A DNA stretch of 64,000 bases. It comes from UBA3102 sp964413055 (GTDB lineage: Bacteria > Bacillota > Desulfotomaculia > Desulfotomaculales > Pelotomaculaceae). Positions 17,567-27,334 of the stretch are shown piece after piece. The stretch is taken from assembly GCA_964413055.1 (NCBI GenBank), contig CAYPRB010000004.1, forward strand, positions 62,001 to 126,000, given 5' to 3'. A model generated the notes under the pieces. The model saw only the letters and a list, made by a program, of their open reading frames with translations, ran no database searches and had not been told where the DNA came from. The translations under genes were made by a program, and so were the position numbers. Numbering within the stretch: position 1 is the first letter of the stretch; each line of letters begins with the position of its first letter.

Positions 17567-18766
17567 ATGCTGACGGGAAAAAATATTACAGTAGGCGTTA
17601 CGGGAGGTATCGCCGTTTATAAGGCGGTTCAGTTGGTAAGCGATCTTAAAAAATACGGAGCCGGGGTACAGGTAATTATGACCCGCTCGGCCCGGGAATT
17701 CGTTCGGCCCCTCACTTTTCAAGTTATTTCCGGTAACCGGGTGTGTACTGATTTGTTTGAGTCCTTCCCGGAGGGAAAAGTGCAGCATATTGACCTGGCC
17801 GGCGGTACCGATTTACTGGTGGTGGTGCCGGCTACGGCCAACATTATCGGCAAGGCGGCTTGCGGCATTGCCGATGATCTCCTTTCTACCGTAATCCTGG
17901 CTATGAACTGCCCGGTTATTTTTTGCCCCGCGATGAACGTTAATATGTATTATAACCGGGTGGTGCAGCGTAATATTGAGACCTTGCGCGTAGTGGGCTA
18001 TCATTTTGTGGAGCCGGGCATGGGCCGGTTGGCTTGCGGCGCAGAGGGTCGCGGGCGGTTGGCGGATTTGGGGGTTATTATAGAACAGCTGGCTGCGCTT
18101 CTTAACAGCGGGTTAGATATGCAGGACATGACCGTAATGGTAACCGCCGGCCCTACGGTCGAACCTTTTGATCCGGTGCGTTACCTGACCAACCGCGGTA
18201 CCGGTAAGATGGGTTATGCCGTGGCCGGTGCGGCCGCGCGCCGGGGTGCCGAAGTGATTCTGGTCAGCGGCCCGACTGCTTTAAAGCCGCCGCCGGGGGT
18301 GAAACTAATCACGGTGGAAACAGCACGGCAGATGTACGATGCGGTTATGGAACATTTCCCCGGGGTCGACGTGGTGGTAAAGACTGCTGCCGTGGCGGAT
18401 TACCGGCCCGCGCAGGCGGCGGTGGAAAAAATCAAAAAACACGGTGACCGGTGGTCGGTTGAATTTATAAAAAATCCTGATATCCTGGCAGAGCTGGGTA
18501 ACAAGAAAAAAGGGCAATTCCTGGTGGGTTTTGCTGCTGAAACCGGAGAATTGGATACCCATGCCCTGAACAAGGTGCGTAAAAAAAACCTTGACTTCCT
18601 GGTGGCTAACGACATTACTATGCCGGGGGCGGGATTTGGTACCGACACTAATATCGTTAAGCTGGTCTACCCTGACGGCAAGATTTTGCCTTTACCGGAG
18701 ATGCGAAAAAGTGTTTTGGCGGACCGGATCCTTGATGAGGTGTTGTTTCTGAAGAACATGTCTTAA
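17567..18766 (+). CDS. coaBC: bifunctional phosphopantothenoylcysteine decarboxylase/phosphopantothenate-cysteine ligase
   Basis: CoaBC performs two consecutive steps of coenzyme A synthesis: joining cysteine to phosphopantothenate and decarboxylating the product. It is 399 aa. The N-terminal FMN-dependent CoaC half (about 1-185) carries PAMNVNM and the active-site Cys in GRLACGAEGRG. The C-terminal CoaB half carries TAGPTVEPFDPVRYLTN and KTAAVADYRP. AGGAGG precedes the ATG. coaD, the next step but one, is elsewhere in the window at 41414. Confidence 0.96.
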   Translation: MLTGKNITVGVTGGIAVYKAVQLVSDLKKYGAGVQVIMTRSAREFVRPLTFQVISGNRVCTDLFESFPEGKVQHIDLAGGTDLLVVVPATANIIGKAACGIADDLLSTVILAMNCPVIFCPAMNVNMYYNRVVQRNIETLRVVGYHFVEPGMGRLACGAEGRGRLADLGVIIEQLAALLNSGLDMQDMTVMVTAGPTVEPFDPVRYLTNRGTGKMGYAVAGAAARRGAEVILVSGPTALKPPPGVKLITVETARQMYDAVMEHFPGVDVVVKTAAVADYRPAQAAVEKIKKHGDRWSVEFIKNPDILAELGNKKKGQFLVGFAAETGELDTHALNKVRKKNLDFLVANDITMPGAGFGTDTNIVKLVYPDGKILPLPEMRKSVLADRILDEVLFLKNMS

Positions 18767-18880
18767 CCCGGTCTGATAATGGTTGAAAAATGCTACGCGG
18801 ACTTGTTGCAGTTTAAGAAGGAGTTTTTTTTTGCTATAATTAAATTGATACCTATAAAGTTTTTCTCCCGGAGGGGTGTC

Positions 18881-21130
18881 ATGAATAAAAGCGGCCCTTT
18901 TGCCGAAGTGATCGTTGAGCTTAATGCCCGGAGGACCGATCGGGTTTTTCACTATTCTGTTCCGGCAGCGTTTAAAGATAAAATAAAGGTAGGCTCCAGG
19001 GTGCTGGTATCATTTGGTGGCAGGCAGCTGCCCGGATATGTGACAGGATTTGGAGTTCCCGCAAAAAAGATTAGGCTTAAGGAGATCGCTGGTGTTTTGG
19101 GGGAGGGACCGGTTTTTACCGCGGAACTTTTGGTTTTGGCCCGCTGGATGGCGGATAATTATCTTTGCACTACCGCCGAAGCATTAAGCCGGATTCTGGC
19201 ACCCTGCTTAAAATACCGGCCGGCACGGGAAGTGAAGCGTTTTAAGGCGGCCGTTCCAGAAACAGAAATGAAAAAGATATTATCGACTATGACCCGCGCA
19301 CCCAAGCAGGCCGCAGTAATAAAAAAAGCCCTGGCATGCCCGGGGTTGACCAGGCAGGAACTTGCCGCGGCCGCGGAATCTTCACCGGCAACGGTGGATA
19401 CGCTGTTGGAAAAGGGCCTTTTGGAGAAGTTCGCCGGCAACTTGCCCCGGCTGCGCGGAGGGCAGCAGTCAACCGGAACTGCACTTGCCGGGAAACTGTC
19501 GCTTAATGCCGGTCAGTCGGGAGCGTTAAAAGCAATAACCGGTGCGCTGCAGCAGGATAAATTCGGAGTTTTTCTCTTGCACGGAGTTACGGGAAGCGGT
19601 AAAACCGAGGTCTACCTGCAGGCTATTCATTCGGCGCTGGGCAGGGGCCGGCAGGTGGTAACCCTGGTTCCGGAGCTCTCTCTGACCCCGCAGATGATTG
19701 AATTGTTTCGGGGCCGGTTCGGCAACCTGGTGGCGGTACTGCATAGTTATCTTCCGGTCAGGGAAAGATATGAAACTTGGCGGCGGGTCAAAGAAGGAAA
19801 AGCCCCGGTGGTTCTCGGTACGCGGTCGGCTGTTTTTGCGCCTTTACCCCGGCCGGGGTTATTTATTATCGATGAAGAACACGAATCATCTTATAAACAA
19901 GACGATCATTTGCGTTACCACGCCCGGGAGGTCGCCCTGAAAAGAGCGCAGCTTGCCGGTGCGGTGGTGGTGCTGGGCAGCGCTACCCCTTCCCTGGAAT
20001 CCCGGAGCAAAGCAGTCGCGGGAAACGGTCCTTACCGTTTATTAAACATTCCGGAGCGGGTGGACGCCCGTCCGTTGCCTGAGGTAAGCGTGGTCGATTT
20101 GAAAGCGGAGTTAAAAAAAGGGAACCGGGGTATTTTTAGCCGTGTGCTGGAGGCGGCGGTAAATGAGCGCCTGGAAAAGGATGAGCAGGTGATTCTTTTT
20201 TTAAACCGGCGGGGATATGCCACGATTGTGGTTTGCCGCGAGTGCGGATTGTCATTAAAGTGTCCCAACTGTGACATTTCTCTTACTTACCACACGGGCG
20301 GACGCCTGCGCTGTCATTATTGCAACCATACCACCGCTTTACCGGAAATTTGCCCCGGTTGCGGCAGCAGTTTTATCCGGCATTTCGGTGTTGGTACGCA
20401 GAAGGTGGAAGAAGTAGCCCAAAAGTTGTTTCCGGGTGCCCGGATAGTACGGATGGACAGTGACTCCACCACACGCAAGGGTTCCCACCAGGAGATTGTA
20501 AATGCTTTCCAGACAAGAAGGGCTGATATTTTAATTGGGACCCAGATGGTGGCCAAGGGCCTGGATATTCCCGGAGTAACTCTGGTTGGCGTGATTAATG
20601 CTGATACCACCCTGCATATGCCGGACTTTCGCGCGGCAGAACGTACGTTCCAGCTGCTGACCCAGGTGGCGGGCAGGGCCGGCCGCGGCAAACGGCCGGG
20701 AACAGTTATGATTCAGACTCATTGTCCCGAGCATTACAGCATCCGGGCTGCCGCGGCACAAGACTGTGAAATGTTTTACCGGAGAGAAATTCCGCTCCGG
20801 CGTTCATTGGGATACCCTCCCTTTGCTTATCTAGCCCGGCTGCTTTTCACGCACGCAGACGAGGAAGAGGTAAAAAAGGGAGCCCGGCTGGTTAAAGAAG
20901 TCCTGATAAAAATAGTATTAAATAATAATTCCAAGATAGATATATTGGGTCCGGCGCCTGCCCCGCTGAGCAGGATTAAAGACCGGTTTCGCTGGCAGTT
21001 GATTTTGAAAAGCCCGCATCGCGGTTCGTTAAAAGAAGCGGTGAAAGAAGTTCTGGATGTGGTCGGCCGGACCCGGCCGGTATTCAAGCCGGTGATTAAT
21101 GTGGATATCAACCCTCAGGGGATGTTATAA
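18881..21130 (+). CDS. priA: primosomal replication restart helicase PriA
   Basis: PriA recognises stalled forks and reloads the replisome. It is 749 aa from ATG 18881, which has CGGAGGGG upstream; the frame is open for 34 more codons to 18779, but that start lacks a ribosome site. The N-terminal DNA-binding domain is followed by a DEAD-like helicase with Walker A GVTGSGKTEVYL and Walker B DEEH. Eight cysteines in CRECGLSLKCPNC, CHYCNH and CPGCGS form the two zinc sites inserted in the helicase. Context is the standard coaBC-priA-def-fmt. Confidence 0.95.
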   Translation: MNKSGPFAEVIVELNARRTDRVFHYSVPAAFKDKIKVGSRVLVSFGGRQLPGYVTGFGVPAKKIRLKEIAGVLGEGPVFTAELLVLARWMADNYLCTTAEALSRILAPCLKYRPAREVKRFKAAVPETEMKKILSTMTRAPKQAAVIKKALACPGLTRQELAAAAESSPATVDTLLEKGLLEKFAGNLPRLRGGQQSTGTALAGKLSLNAGQSGALKAITGALQQDKFGVFLLHGVTGSGKTEVYLQAIHSALGRGRQVVTLVPELSLTPQMIELFRGRFGNLVAVLHSYLPVRERYETWRRVKEGKAPVVLGTRSAVFAPLPRPGLFIIDEEHESSYKQDDHLRYHAREVALKRAQLAGAVVVLGSATPSLESRSKAVAGNGPYRLLNIPERVDARPLPEVSVVDLKAELKKGNRGIFSRVLEAAVNERLEKDEQVILFLNRRGYATIVVCRECGLSLKCPNCDISLTYHTGGRLRCHYCNHTTALPEICPGCGSSFIRHFGVGTQKVEEVAQKLFPGARIVRMDSDSTTRKGSHQEIVNAFQTRRADILIGTQMVAKGLDIPGVTLVGVINADTTLHMPDFRAAERTFQLLTQVAGRAGRGKRPGTVMIQTHCPEHYSIRAAAAQDCEMFYRREIPLRRSLGYPPFAYLARLLFTHADEEEVKKGARLVKEVLIKIVLNNNSKIDILGPAPAPLSRIKDRFRWQLILKSPHRGSLKEAVKEVLDVVGRTRPVFKPVINVDINPQGML

Positions 21131-21144
21131 AAGGAGGTTTGGTG

Positions 21145-21612
21145 TTGGCGGTATATAAAATCGTGGAGCTGGGCGATAAGGTTCTAAAGCAAAAAGCCAG
21201 GAAGGTGCCGAAAATTACCCCTAATATTCTGAAACTTTTAAATAATATGGCAGAGACCATGTATAAGCATAATGGTGCCGGTTTGGCGGCCCCCCAGGTA
21301 GGAGTGTCAAAGCGGGTTATCGTAGTTGATATCGGTGAGGGATTGGTGGAATTAATCAACCCGGAAATCTTAAGTTGCCGCGGAAAAGAAGTCGATACCG
21401 AGGGGTGTTTGAGCATACCCGGCATCGTGGGAGATGTGTTACGTGCTTATTCTGTGCAGGTAAAAGGACTTGACCGGGCCGGGCAGGAATGTGTTTTCGA
21501 GGCGGAAGGCTTGTTTGCCCGGGCGTTGCAGCACGAAATAGACCATCTGGACGGGATTTTGTATATCGACAAGGCAACCAATATCAGAAAACTTAATCAG
21601 AAAGAAGTTTAA
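21145..21612 (+). CDS. def: peptide deformylase
   Basis: Peptide deformylase removes the N-formyl group from new proteins. All three motifs are present: GAGLAAPQVG, EGCLSIPG (metal-binding Cys) and QHEIDHLDG (two metal-binding His and the catalytic Glu). Three candidate starts stand in a row (TTG 21139, GTG 21142, TTG 21145) behind AAGGAGG; 21145 gives the best spacing and a 155-aa protein. fmt follows 7 bp later, giving the usual deformylase/formyltransferase pair. Confidence 0.96.
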   Translation: MAVYKIVELGDKVLKQKARKVPKITPNILKLLNNMAETMYKHNGAGLAAPQVGVSKRVIVVDIGEGLVELINPEILSCRGKEVDTEGCLSIPGIVGDVLRAYSVQVKGLDRAGQECVFEAEGLFARALQHEIDHLDGILYIDKATNIRKLNQKEV

Positions 21613-21619
21613 CGGCAAG

Positions 21620-22555
21620 ATGCGGGTAGTATTTATGGGCACGCCGGATTTTGCGGTACCTTCGCTAGCTGCTCTTTATGCCGCCGGAAATGATGTGGCG
21701 GCGGTGGTGACCCAACCGGACCGTCCCCGGGGCAGGGGTAAAAAAGAAATGCCATCGCCGGTAAAAGAGTGCGCGGAAAAATTACGCATTCCGGTATTCC
21801 AGCCGCTTCAGGCAAAGGATCCCGTTTTTATAGCGCAGTTGAGGAAGCTGTCTCCGGAAGCAATTGTCGTGGTAGCCTACGGCCGCATACTGCCGCCGGA
21901 TATTTTATCCCTGCCGAAATACGGGTGCGTTAATGTGCATGCTTCTCTTTTGCCGCAATACCGGGGTGCCGCACCGGTACACCGGGCGGTTATCAACGGG
22001 GAAAAAGAAACGGGTATTACCATTATGTACCTTGATGAGGGTATGGATACCGGTGATATGATGCTGTGGAAAGCGGTTACAATAAGTGATGAAGACACGG
22101 CCGGAAGTGTGCATGACCGGCTGGCCGTTTTAGGAGCGCAACTTTTGGTTACAGCTTTGAGTCTGATTGAACGGGGCAAGGCGTCCAGAGTACCTCAGTC
22201 GGGTACCGCTTCTTATGCTCCAGCGCTTAAAACCGAAGACGAAATAATTCGGTGGCATGAAACCGCCCCAAATATTTATAACCACGTCAGGGGAATGAAT
22301 CCCTGGCCGGGGGCACGCACCTTCCTGGGCGGCAAGATACTTAAAGTATGGCGGGCCGTGTTGGTTTCGGTGGAGGATGACGGGGTCCCGGAACCGGGCA
22401 AGGTACTTTCCTGCGGGCAAAAAGGTATTACCGTCAGTACCGGCAAAGGACGGCTGGCCATAACCGAACTCCAGCTGCAGGGGGGCAAATGTTTAAAAGC
22501 CGCTGATTTTTTAAGGGGCAATCCGGTTCCGGAAGGTACCGTGCTCGGAGAATAA
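21620..22555 (+). CDS. fmt: methionyl-tRNA formyltransferase
   Basis: Fmt formylates initiator Met-tRNA using 10-formyl-tetrahydrofolate. It is 311 aa. The N-terminus MRVVFMGTPDFAVPSLAAL, the catalytic segment HASLLPQYRGAAPVHRAV and the aspartate loop DEGMDTGDM are conserved, and the C-terminal OB-fold domain is complete. It is paired with def upstream and followed by the DUF116 gene. Confidence 0.96.
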   Translation: MRVVFMGTPDFAVPSLAALYAAGNDVAAVVTQPDRPRGRGKKEMPSPVKECAEKLRIPVFQPLQAKDPVFIAQLRKLSPEAIVVVAYGRILPPDILSLPKYGCVNVHASLLPQYRGAAPVHRAVINGEKETGITIMYLDEGMDTGDMMLWKAVTISDEDTAGSVHDRLAVLGAQLLVTALSLIERGKASRVPQSGTASYAPALKTEDEIIRWHETAPNIYNHVRGMNPWPGARTFLGGKILKVWRAVLVSVEDDGVPEPGKVLSCGQKGITVSTGKGRLAITELQLQGGKCLKAADFLRGNPVPEGTVLGE

Positions 22556-22647
22556 TTTGAAAATCACTAAAAGAGGTTTGTGTACAATCAACGGCGCGCG
22601 GGTTTTTAAAAGTATTGCCGGCAAGGTGTACATGCCCGGAGGTGATT

Positions 22648-23436
22648 ATGGTGAGAATTGATCAATTGGTTCCGGTACGGAAAAGGATTTTTATTGGTTT
22701 GTTAAGTGCCGGAATCTTATGTGCCGGACTCATACTGGCGGGGATTTGGTATTTGGCTTTGAACCCTTACAGGACTTTTTGGGACCAGGTGTTACTTTGG
22801 GGTTTGGCGGGAGTGCTTTTAGGGGGTATAGTCATAGCTGCCTTTGGTATTGGCGGTATGGTGGTGACAATCATGTATGCCAAAGATATTACTGTGCTGC
22901 ACGGTCCGATGCATATGGCAATAAATATATTTTTTCCGGTGGCCCTGGCTCTCGGCAGGTTTTTTAATATAGACAAGGATAAAATAAAAAGTTCTTTTAT
23001 TGAGGTAAATAATTATCTGGTAAGTTTAAAGGCGCTAAAACTGTTTCCGGAACAGATACTCCTTTTAGTGCCGCATTGCTTGCAAAAGAGTAGTTGTCCC
23101 CACAAAATAACCACCAATATTAATAATTGTCATCGCTGTGGAGGATGTGTAGTAAACGACCTGTTGGAATTGAGCGATAAATATGGAGTTAAAGTTGAGA
23201 TCGCCACCGGCGGAACTTTAGCCCGCAAATATGTTCAGGAGTATTGTCCCCGGGCTATTGTAGCTGTTGCCTGTGAACGTGACCTTACCAGCGGCATCCA
23301 GGATGCGGGTTTCATACCGGTGCTCGGAATAACCAATGAGCGTCCCTTCGGTCCCTGTTGCAATACCTGTGTCAAGGTTTCCGTCGTTGAGGAGGCGATC
23401 AGGTTTTTTTTAAAGGATGCGGACCGGGCAGCATAA
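22648..23436 (+). CDS. DUF116 membrane protein of unknown function with cysteine clusters
   Basis: I recognise the DUF116 family but no function is established. The chosen ATG 22648 has GGAGGT 5 nt upstream and gives 262 aa. Two strong hydrophobic segments fill residues about 17-85. The soluble remainder has CLQKSSCPHK, CHRCGGC, a YCPRAIVAVACERD segment and FGPCCNTC. At least nine cysteines in CxxC-like groups suggest a metal or Fe-S site; this is inference. It lies between fmt and rsmB, a placement I recall from related clostridia, which hints at a role linked to translation or RNA modification. Confidence 0.8.
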   Translation: MVRIDQLVPVRKRIFIGLLSAGILCAGLILAGIWYLALNPYRTFWDQVLLWGLAGVLLGGIVIAAFGIGGMVVTIMYAKDITVLHGPMHMAINIFFPVALALGRFFNIDKDKIKSSFIEVNNYLVSLKALKLFPEQILLLVPHCLQKSSCPHKITTNINNCHRCGGCVVNDLLELSDKYGVKVEIATGGTLARKYVQEYCPRAIVAVACERDLTSGIQDAGFIPVLGITNERPFGPCCNTCVKVSVVEEAIRFFLKDADRAA

Positions 23437-23547
23437 AGGGTCCGTATGTTTTTTATAACTGTTTTAAGCAATTGCGTGTTAGTGCTATTATGAGACACTT
23501 GATGTCAAGTTATGATGATCATTTGTTGTTGAAGGTGGTGCGTTGGT

Positions 23548-24912
23548 TTGCCTGAACTGACGGCCAGGGACCTGGCCCTTAAAATATTAAAAGCAGTGGA
23601 GGAAGACGGCGCGTATGCCAACCTGGCCTTGAACCAAGTACTGGAAAAACACCGGCCGGGCAAGCTGGACCGGGCTTTCACCACGGAACTTGTTTACGGC
23701 ACTTTGCGTTATCTAAATACTCTGGATTGGGTCTTGTCGCAGTTTACCAGGCAACCTTTAAGCGCCCAGACCGTAACAGTACGCAATATACTCAGGCTGG
23801 GCGTTTACCAGTTGATGTTTATGGACCGGGTGCCCCAATCCGCTGCCTGTAACGAAGGAGCCAAAATGGCACGAAAATACGGGCATGGGGGGGCGGTGAA
23901 ATTTGTCAACGGTGTCCTCAGAAATGTTTCCCGCCGGCGGGGAGAGATAGAATTTCCCGGGCTGGAAAAAGATCCCGTACTCCATATTTCCCTGTTTTAT
24001 TCCCACCCGGCCTGGATGGTGGAACGCTGGATTAAGGAATTCGGTCTGGAAGAAACCATACTTTTGTGCCGTGCTGATAATGAACCGGCCCCTAATACGG
24101 TACGCACTAATACTTTGAAGAGTACCAGAACCGGCCTGGCGGACGAGTTGAGCAAAAATGGACTGGAAAAAATTACCGCTACCAGGTATGCCCCGGAAGG
24201 ATTGCAGGTGGAAGGTTTTTTATCTATGGGTTCCCTGAAGGCTTTCAAGCAGGGTCTGTTCCAGGTTCAGGACGAAAGTTCCATGCTTGCCTCCAGGGCT
24301 TTAATGCCGGAACCCGGTTCCTTCGTTATCGATGCCTGCAGTGCGCCGGGCGGTAAAACCACACACCTGGCGCAATTAATGAAGAATCAGGGCCGGCTTC
24401 TGGCAGTAGACATTCACCCGCATAAAATACCGCTGATTGAAGAGAATTGTTCCCGTTTAGGGATCACGGCCGTGGAAACGGTGGTCGCAGACGCCCGGGA
24501 ATTACCGGCAGAATACGAACAGAAGGCTGATTTTATCCTCTTGGACGCGCCCTGCTCCGGCCTCGGTATTTTAAGAAGGCGGCCTGACGCCCGCTGGCGT
24601 AAAGATCCATCCGGGATAAAAGAACTGGTAAAGCTGCAGTCGGAAATCATGGCCGGGGTATCACGTTGCCTGAAAAGAGGCGGTGTTTTGGTTTACAGCA
24701 CCTGCACTATTACTCATGAGGAAAATTTGGGACAGGTGGAAAAGTTTTTGTCCCGCCACCCGGAATTTGAACTGGAGGATTTAACCCCGGTACTCCCGGC
24801 CGGTCTCGACTTTGAAGGAACGTTGAAGCGGGGATGGTTACGCATATTATCCTACCGGAACGGCATGGACGGATTTTTTATTGCCCGCATGAGAAAAAAA
24901 GGTGCCGGGTAA
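23548..24912 (+). CDS. rsmB: 16S rRNA (cytosine-967-C5)-methyltransferase
   Basis: RsmB (Sun/Fmu) methylates C967 of 16S rRNA using SAM. It is 454 aa with a TTG start at 23548. The N-terminal 140 residues form a NusB-like RNA-binding domain. The methyltransferase core has the SAM loop DACSAPGGKTTHLAQL, the PCSG cysteine in DAPCSGLGILRR and the catalytic cysteine in YSTCTI. It is followed by rlmN, another rRNA methyltransferase. Confidence 0.94.
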   Translation: MPELTARDLALKILKAVEEDGAYANLALNQVLEKHRPGKLDRAFTTELVYGTLRYLNTLDWVLSQFTRQPLSAQTVTVRNILRLGVYQLMFMDRVPQSAACNEGAKMARKYGHGGAVKFVNGVLRNVSRRRGEIEFPGLEKDPVLHISLFYSHPAWMVERWIKEFGLEETILLCRADNEPAPNTVRTNTLKSTRTGLADELSKNGLEKITATRYAPEGLQVEGFLSMGSLKAFKQGLFQVQDESSMLASRALMPEPGSFVIDACSAPGGKTTHLAQLMKNQGRLLAVDIHPHKIPLIEENCSRLGITAVETVVADARELPAEYEQKADFILLDAPCSGLGILRRRPDARWRKDPSGIKELVKLQSEIMAGVSRCLKRGGVLVYSTCTITHEENLGQVEKFLSRHPEFELEDLTPVLPAGLDFEGTLKRGWLRILSYRNGMDGFFIARMRKKGAG

Positions 24913-24971
24913 GAATATTATTAGTTTTAATCTAAATTTTTTCGGATTCCGGTGATAAGAGGGTCACAATT

Positions 24972-26018
24972 ATGAAGCAAAAGATTAATTTAAAAGATCT
25001 GCTTCTACCCGAACTGGAGGATTTTATCGTCAAATTGGGCGGGAAGCAGTACCGTACCCGGCAAGTAGCGGAATGGATATTTAAAAAGGGGGTTGCTTCT
25101 TTTCAAGAGATGACCAATATCCCCCTGGACTTAAGAAAACGCCTGGCTTTAACGGCCTTTACCGGCAGCCGGAAGATACTTTTGAAAAAAGTATCCCCCA
25201 GAGGGGATACGGTTAAATATCTTTTTGGTCTCCACGACGGCCAGGCGGTGGAAAGTGTTCTTATGAAGCACGATTACGGCAATTCCGCCTGTGTTTCCAC
25301 CCAGATTGGCTGCCGGATGGGTTGCCGCCTGTGCGCCTCCGGGCTGGAAGGGCTGGTACGCAACTTAAGCGCGGGAGAAATTTACGATCAGGTGCTTGGT
25401 ATGCAGCATGATGCCGGTGAGCGGGTGAGCCACGTGGTGGTAATGGGTTCCGGTGAACCCTTGGATAACTATACGGCAACATTGACTTTTATCAAAAACA
25501 TTACCGCTTCTTACGGGTTAAATATCAGCTGCCGCCGGATTACTGTTTCCACCTGCGGCCTGGTTCCCGGAATCAAGAAGCTGAGCATGGAAAACCTGCC
25601 TCTGACCCTGGCGGTATCTTTACATGCCGCCGGTGATCGTTTGCGGGACACCTTGGTACCGGTAAATAAAAAATATCCACTGGCACAGTTAATGGCGGCC
25701 TGCCGGGCTTATATCAAGGCAACCGGCCGGAGAATTACTTTTGAATACGCTCTTTTAGCGGGAGTAAACGACGGGATAAAGCAGGCGGAGGAATTGGGAC
25801 GGCTTTTGAAGGGCATGCTGTGTCACGTTAACTTGATACCGGCCAACCCGGTGCCTGAAAGGGGTGTGGAGCCGCCATCCGGGAGAGTGGTGGAATTGTT
25901 TAAGGAGCAAGTAGAGAAATACGGTATCGCGACTACTGTCAGGCGGGAACTGGGCGCGGATATCAATGCGGCCTGCGGTCAGTTGAGGCGCAAGGAAGCA
26001 ACTTTACCGGGCGGGTAA
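24972..26018 (+). CDS. rlmN: dual-specificity 23S rRNA/tRNA adenine-C2 methyltransferase, radical SAM
   Basis: RlmN methylates A2503 of 23S rRNA and A37 of some tRNAs by a radical-SAM mechanism. It is 348 aa. The Fe4S4 cluster motif is CRMGCRLC (Cx3Cx2C), followed by GSGEPLDNY; the C-terminal cysteine in NAACGQL is the methyl-carrying residue position of the family. It precedes the signalling cluster, as rlmN precedes prpC-prkC in Bacillus. Confidence 0.95.
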   Translation: MKQKINLKDLLLPELEDFIVKLGGKQYRTRQVAEWIFKKGVASFQEMTNIPLDLRKRLALTAFTGSRKILLKKVSPRGDTVKYLFGLHDGQAVESVLMKHDYGNSACVSTQIGCRMGCRLCASGLEGLVRNLSAGEIYDQVLGMQHDAGERVSHVVVMGSGEPLDNYTATLTFIKNITASYGLNISCRRITVSTCGLVPGIKKLSMENLPLTLAVSLHAAGDRLRDTLVPVNKKYPLAQLMAACRAYIKATGRRITFEYALLAGVNDGIKQAEELGRLLKGMLCHVNLIPANPVPERGVEPPSGRVVELFKEQVEKYGIATTVRRELGADINAACGQLRRKEATLPGG

Positions 26019-26070
26019 CTTTAAAAATGCCGGGCAAATGTATTTTTCAGTTCAAACGAGGTGAAAAAGC

Positions 26071-26832
26071 ATGGGTTGGTTTACCGGACTGGAAGGAAAC
26101 CTGGAAAAATATATCGAAGGGTTTTTCAAAAACAAAACCGGTATGGGTATCCAACCAGTGGAAATAGCCAAGAAGATTGCACGGGAGATGCGGGACCACA
26201 GGAGAGTAAGTATCAGCAAAGTCTATGTTCCCAACCAATACACCGTCCATCTCCACCCTTCCGAATGGGAAAATATAGCCAGCTTTTCGTCCCTGCTGGC
26301 TAAAGAATTGCAAGAATATGCCCGGCAGAAGGCGGTGGAGAAAAAATACACCCTGGCCGGAACCCCGCTGGTTAAATTTGTCCTGGATGAAGAACTCGAG
26401 GCCGGTAATATAAAGGTGGAGTCAGTTTTCAGTGAAACAAATACCGGAGAAGAAAGTTCTTTTACCGAGGAAGACAATATTGAACACACCCAACGTTTTA
26501 TGCCGGTTAAAGACAATGCCGGAACCGGTACCGGAGCCAAGATTTACGGGCGCCTTCAGGTAAATGACGGGCCTGACAAAGGTAAAGCTTTTGAACTGAA
26601 GGCAGTTTCCATAGTCATCGGGCGACGCGAAGACTGCGACATAGTGTTTCAAGATACGAGTATTTCCCGCAGGCATGCCCGCCTGGAATTGCACCGTAGC
26701 CGGTATACCGTTTCCGATCTCGAAAGTACGAACGGAACCATGGTTAATGGTGTTAGAATTGGTAAAAAAGTGCTGGAACCGGGAGATGTGCTGGTTTTGG
26801 GTGCCACAATTTGTACTTTTAAGGTGGATTAA
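26071..26832 (+). CDS. FhaA-like protein: DUF3662 domain plus FHA domain
   Basis: This 253-aa protein has two parts. Residues 1-120 match the DUF3662 domain of mycobacterial FhaA (MGWFTGLEGNLEKYIEG). After an acidic linker, residues about 160-253 form an FHA phosphothreonine-binding domain with IGRREDCDIVF, SISRRHARLE and STNGTMVNG. In Mycobacterium, FhaA links the PknB/PstP signalling pair to peptidoglycan synthesis. It heads a cluster containing a phosphatase, a kinase and cell-wall synthases, so a similar scaffold role is likely here. ACGAGGTG precedes the ATG. Confidence 0.87.
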   Translation: MGWFTGLEGNLEKYIEGFFKNKTGMGIQPVEIAKKIAREMRDHRRVSISKVYVPNQYTVHLHPSEWENIASFSSLLAKELQEYARQKAVEKKYTLAGTPLVKFVLDEELEAGNIKVESVFSETNTGEESSFTEEDNIEHTQRFMPVKDNAGTGTGAKIYGRLQVNDGPDKGKAFELKAVSIVIGRREDCDIVFQDTSISRRHARLELHRSRYTVSDLESTNGTMVNGVRIGKKVLEPGDVLVLGATICTFKVD

Positions 26833-26833
26833 C

Positions 26834-27334
26834 ATGGTTACCGTATTGTTGTCTGTTTTGCGTTATGCATTTTTATTTCTTTTGTTTGTTTTTATTTTTA
26901 GGCTGGTTAAGTGGATGGTTGGCGATCTCCGGGGGGAGCGGGAGCACCCTGTTGAAACCGGAAATATCCAGCCGGTGCCGGAAGAACGGGAATTATCCGT
27001 TAATACGCCGGGAGGCCGGTTATTGGTTCTGGAAAGCGTATCCGACAAATCAGATCCCGGAGATTTTTATATCATAGACGCCGGTGTTTCTATCGGCAGA
27101 GGAGACAGTAACGATGTCGTGCTTAAGGACTCGTTTGTTTCTTCCAAACATGCCGGGATATATTTAAAAGACGGACAATATTGGCTGGAGGACTTTAACA
27201 GTGTCAACGGTACTTATTTAAACCAGGTCCGGGTCGCCCAGCCTACTGTGTTATCAAGCGGAGATAAAATCGGTATAGGAGGTATTATTTTTCAGTTTGT
27301 GAGGTGGGGACATGAGGTGGGCTCAAATTACTGA
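26834..27334 (+). CDS. FhaB-like membrane-anchored FHA domain protein
   Basis: This 166-aa protein has one N-terminal membrane segment (residues about 3-25) and a C-terminal FHA domain from about residue 85, with IGRGDSNDVVL, FVSSKHAGIY and SVNGTYLN. The ATG 26834 follows the previous stop by one base. The layout matches mycobacterial FhaB (FipA), which connects kinase signalling to division. It overlaps the phosphatase gene by 23 bp, which suggests tight coupling. Confidence 0.86.
   Translation: MVTVLLSVLRYAFLFLLFVFIFRLVKWMVGDLRGEREHPVETGNIQPVPEERELSVNTPGGRLLVLESVSDKSDPGDFYIIDAGVSIGRGDSNDVVLKDSFVSSKHAGIYLKDGQYWLEDFNSVNGTYLNQVRVAQPTVLSSGDKIGIGGIIFQFVRWGHEVGSNY

Noticed and set aside
18806..18840. 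promoter TTGCAG...TATAAT before priA
   Set aside because: The -10 is perfect but the spacing to TTGCAG is 23 bases, too long for sigma-A.
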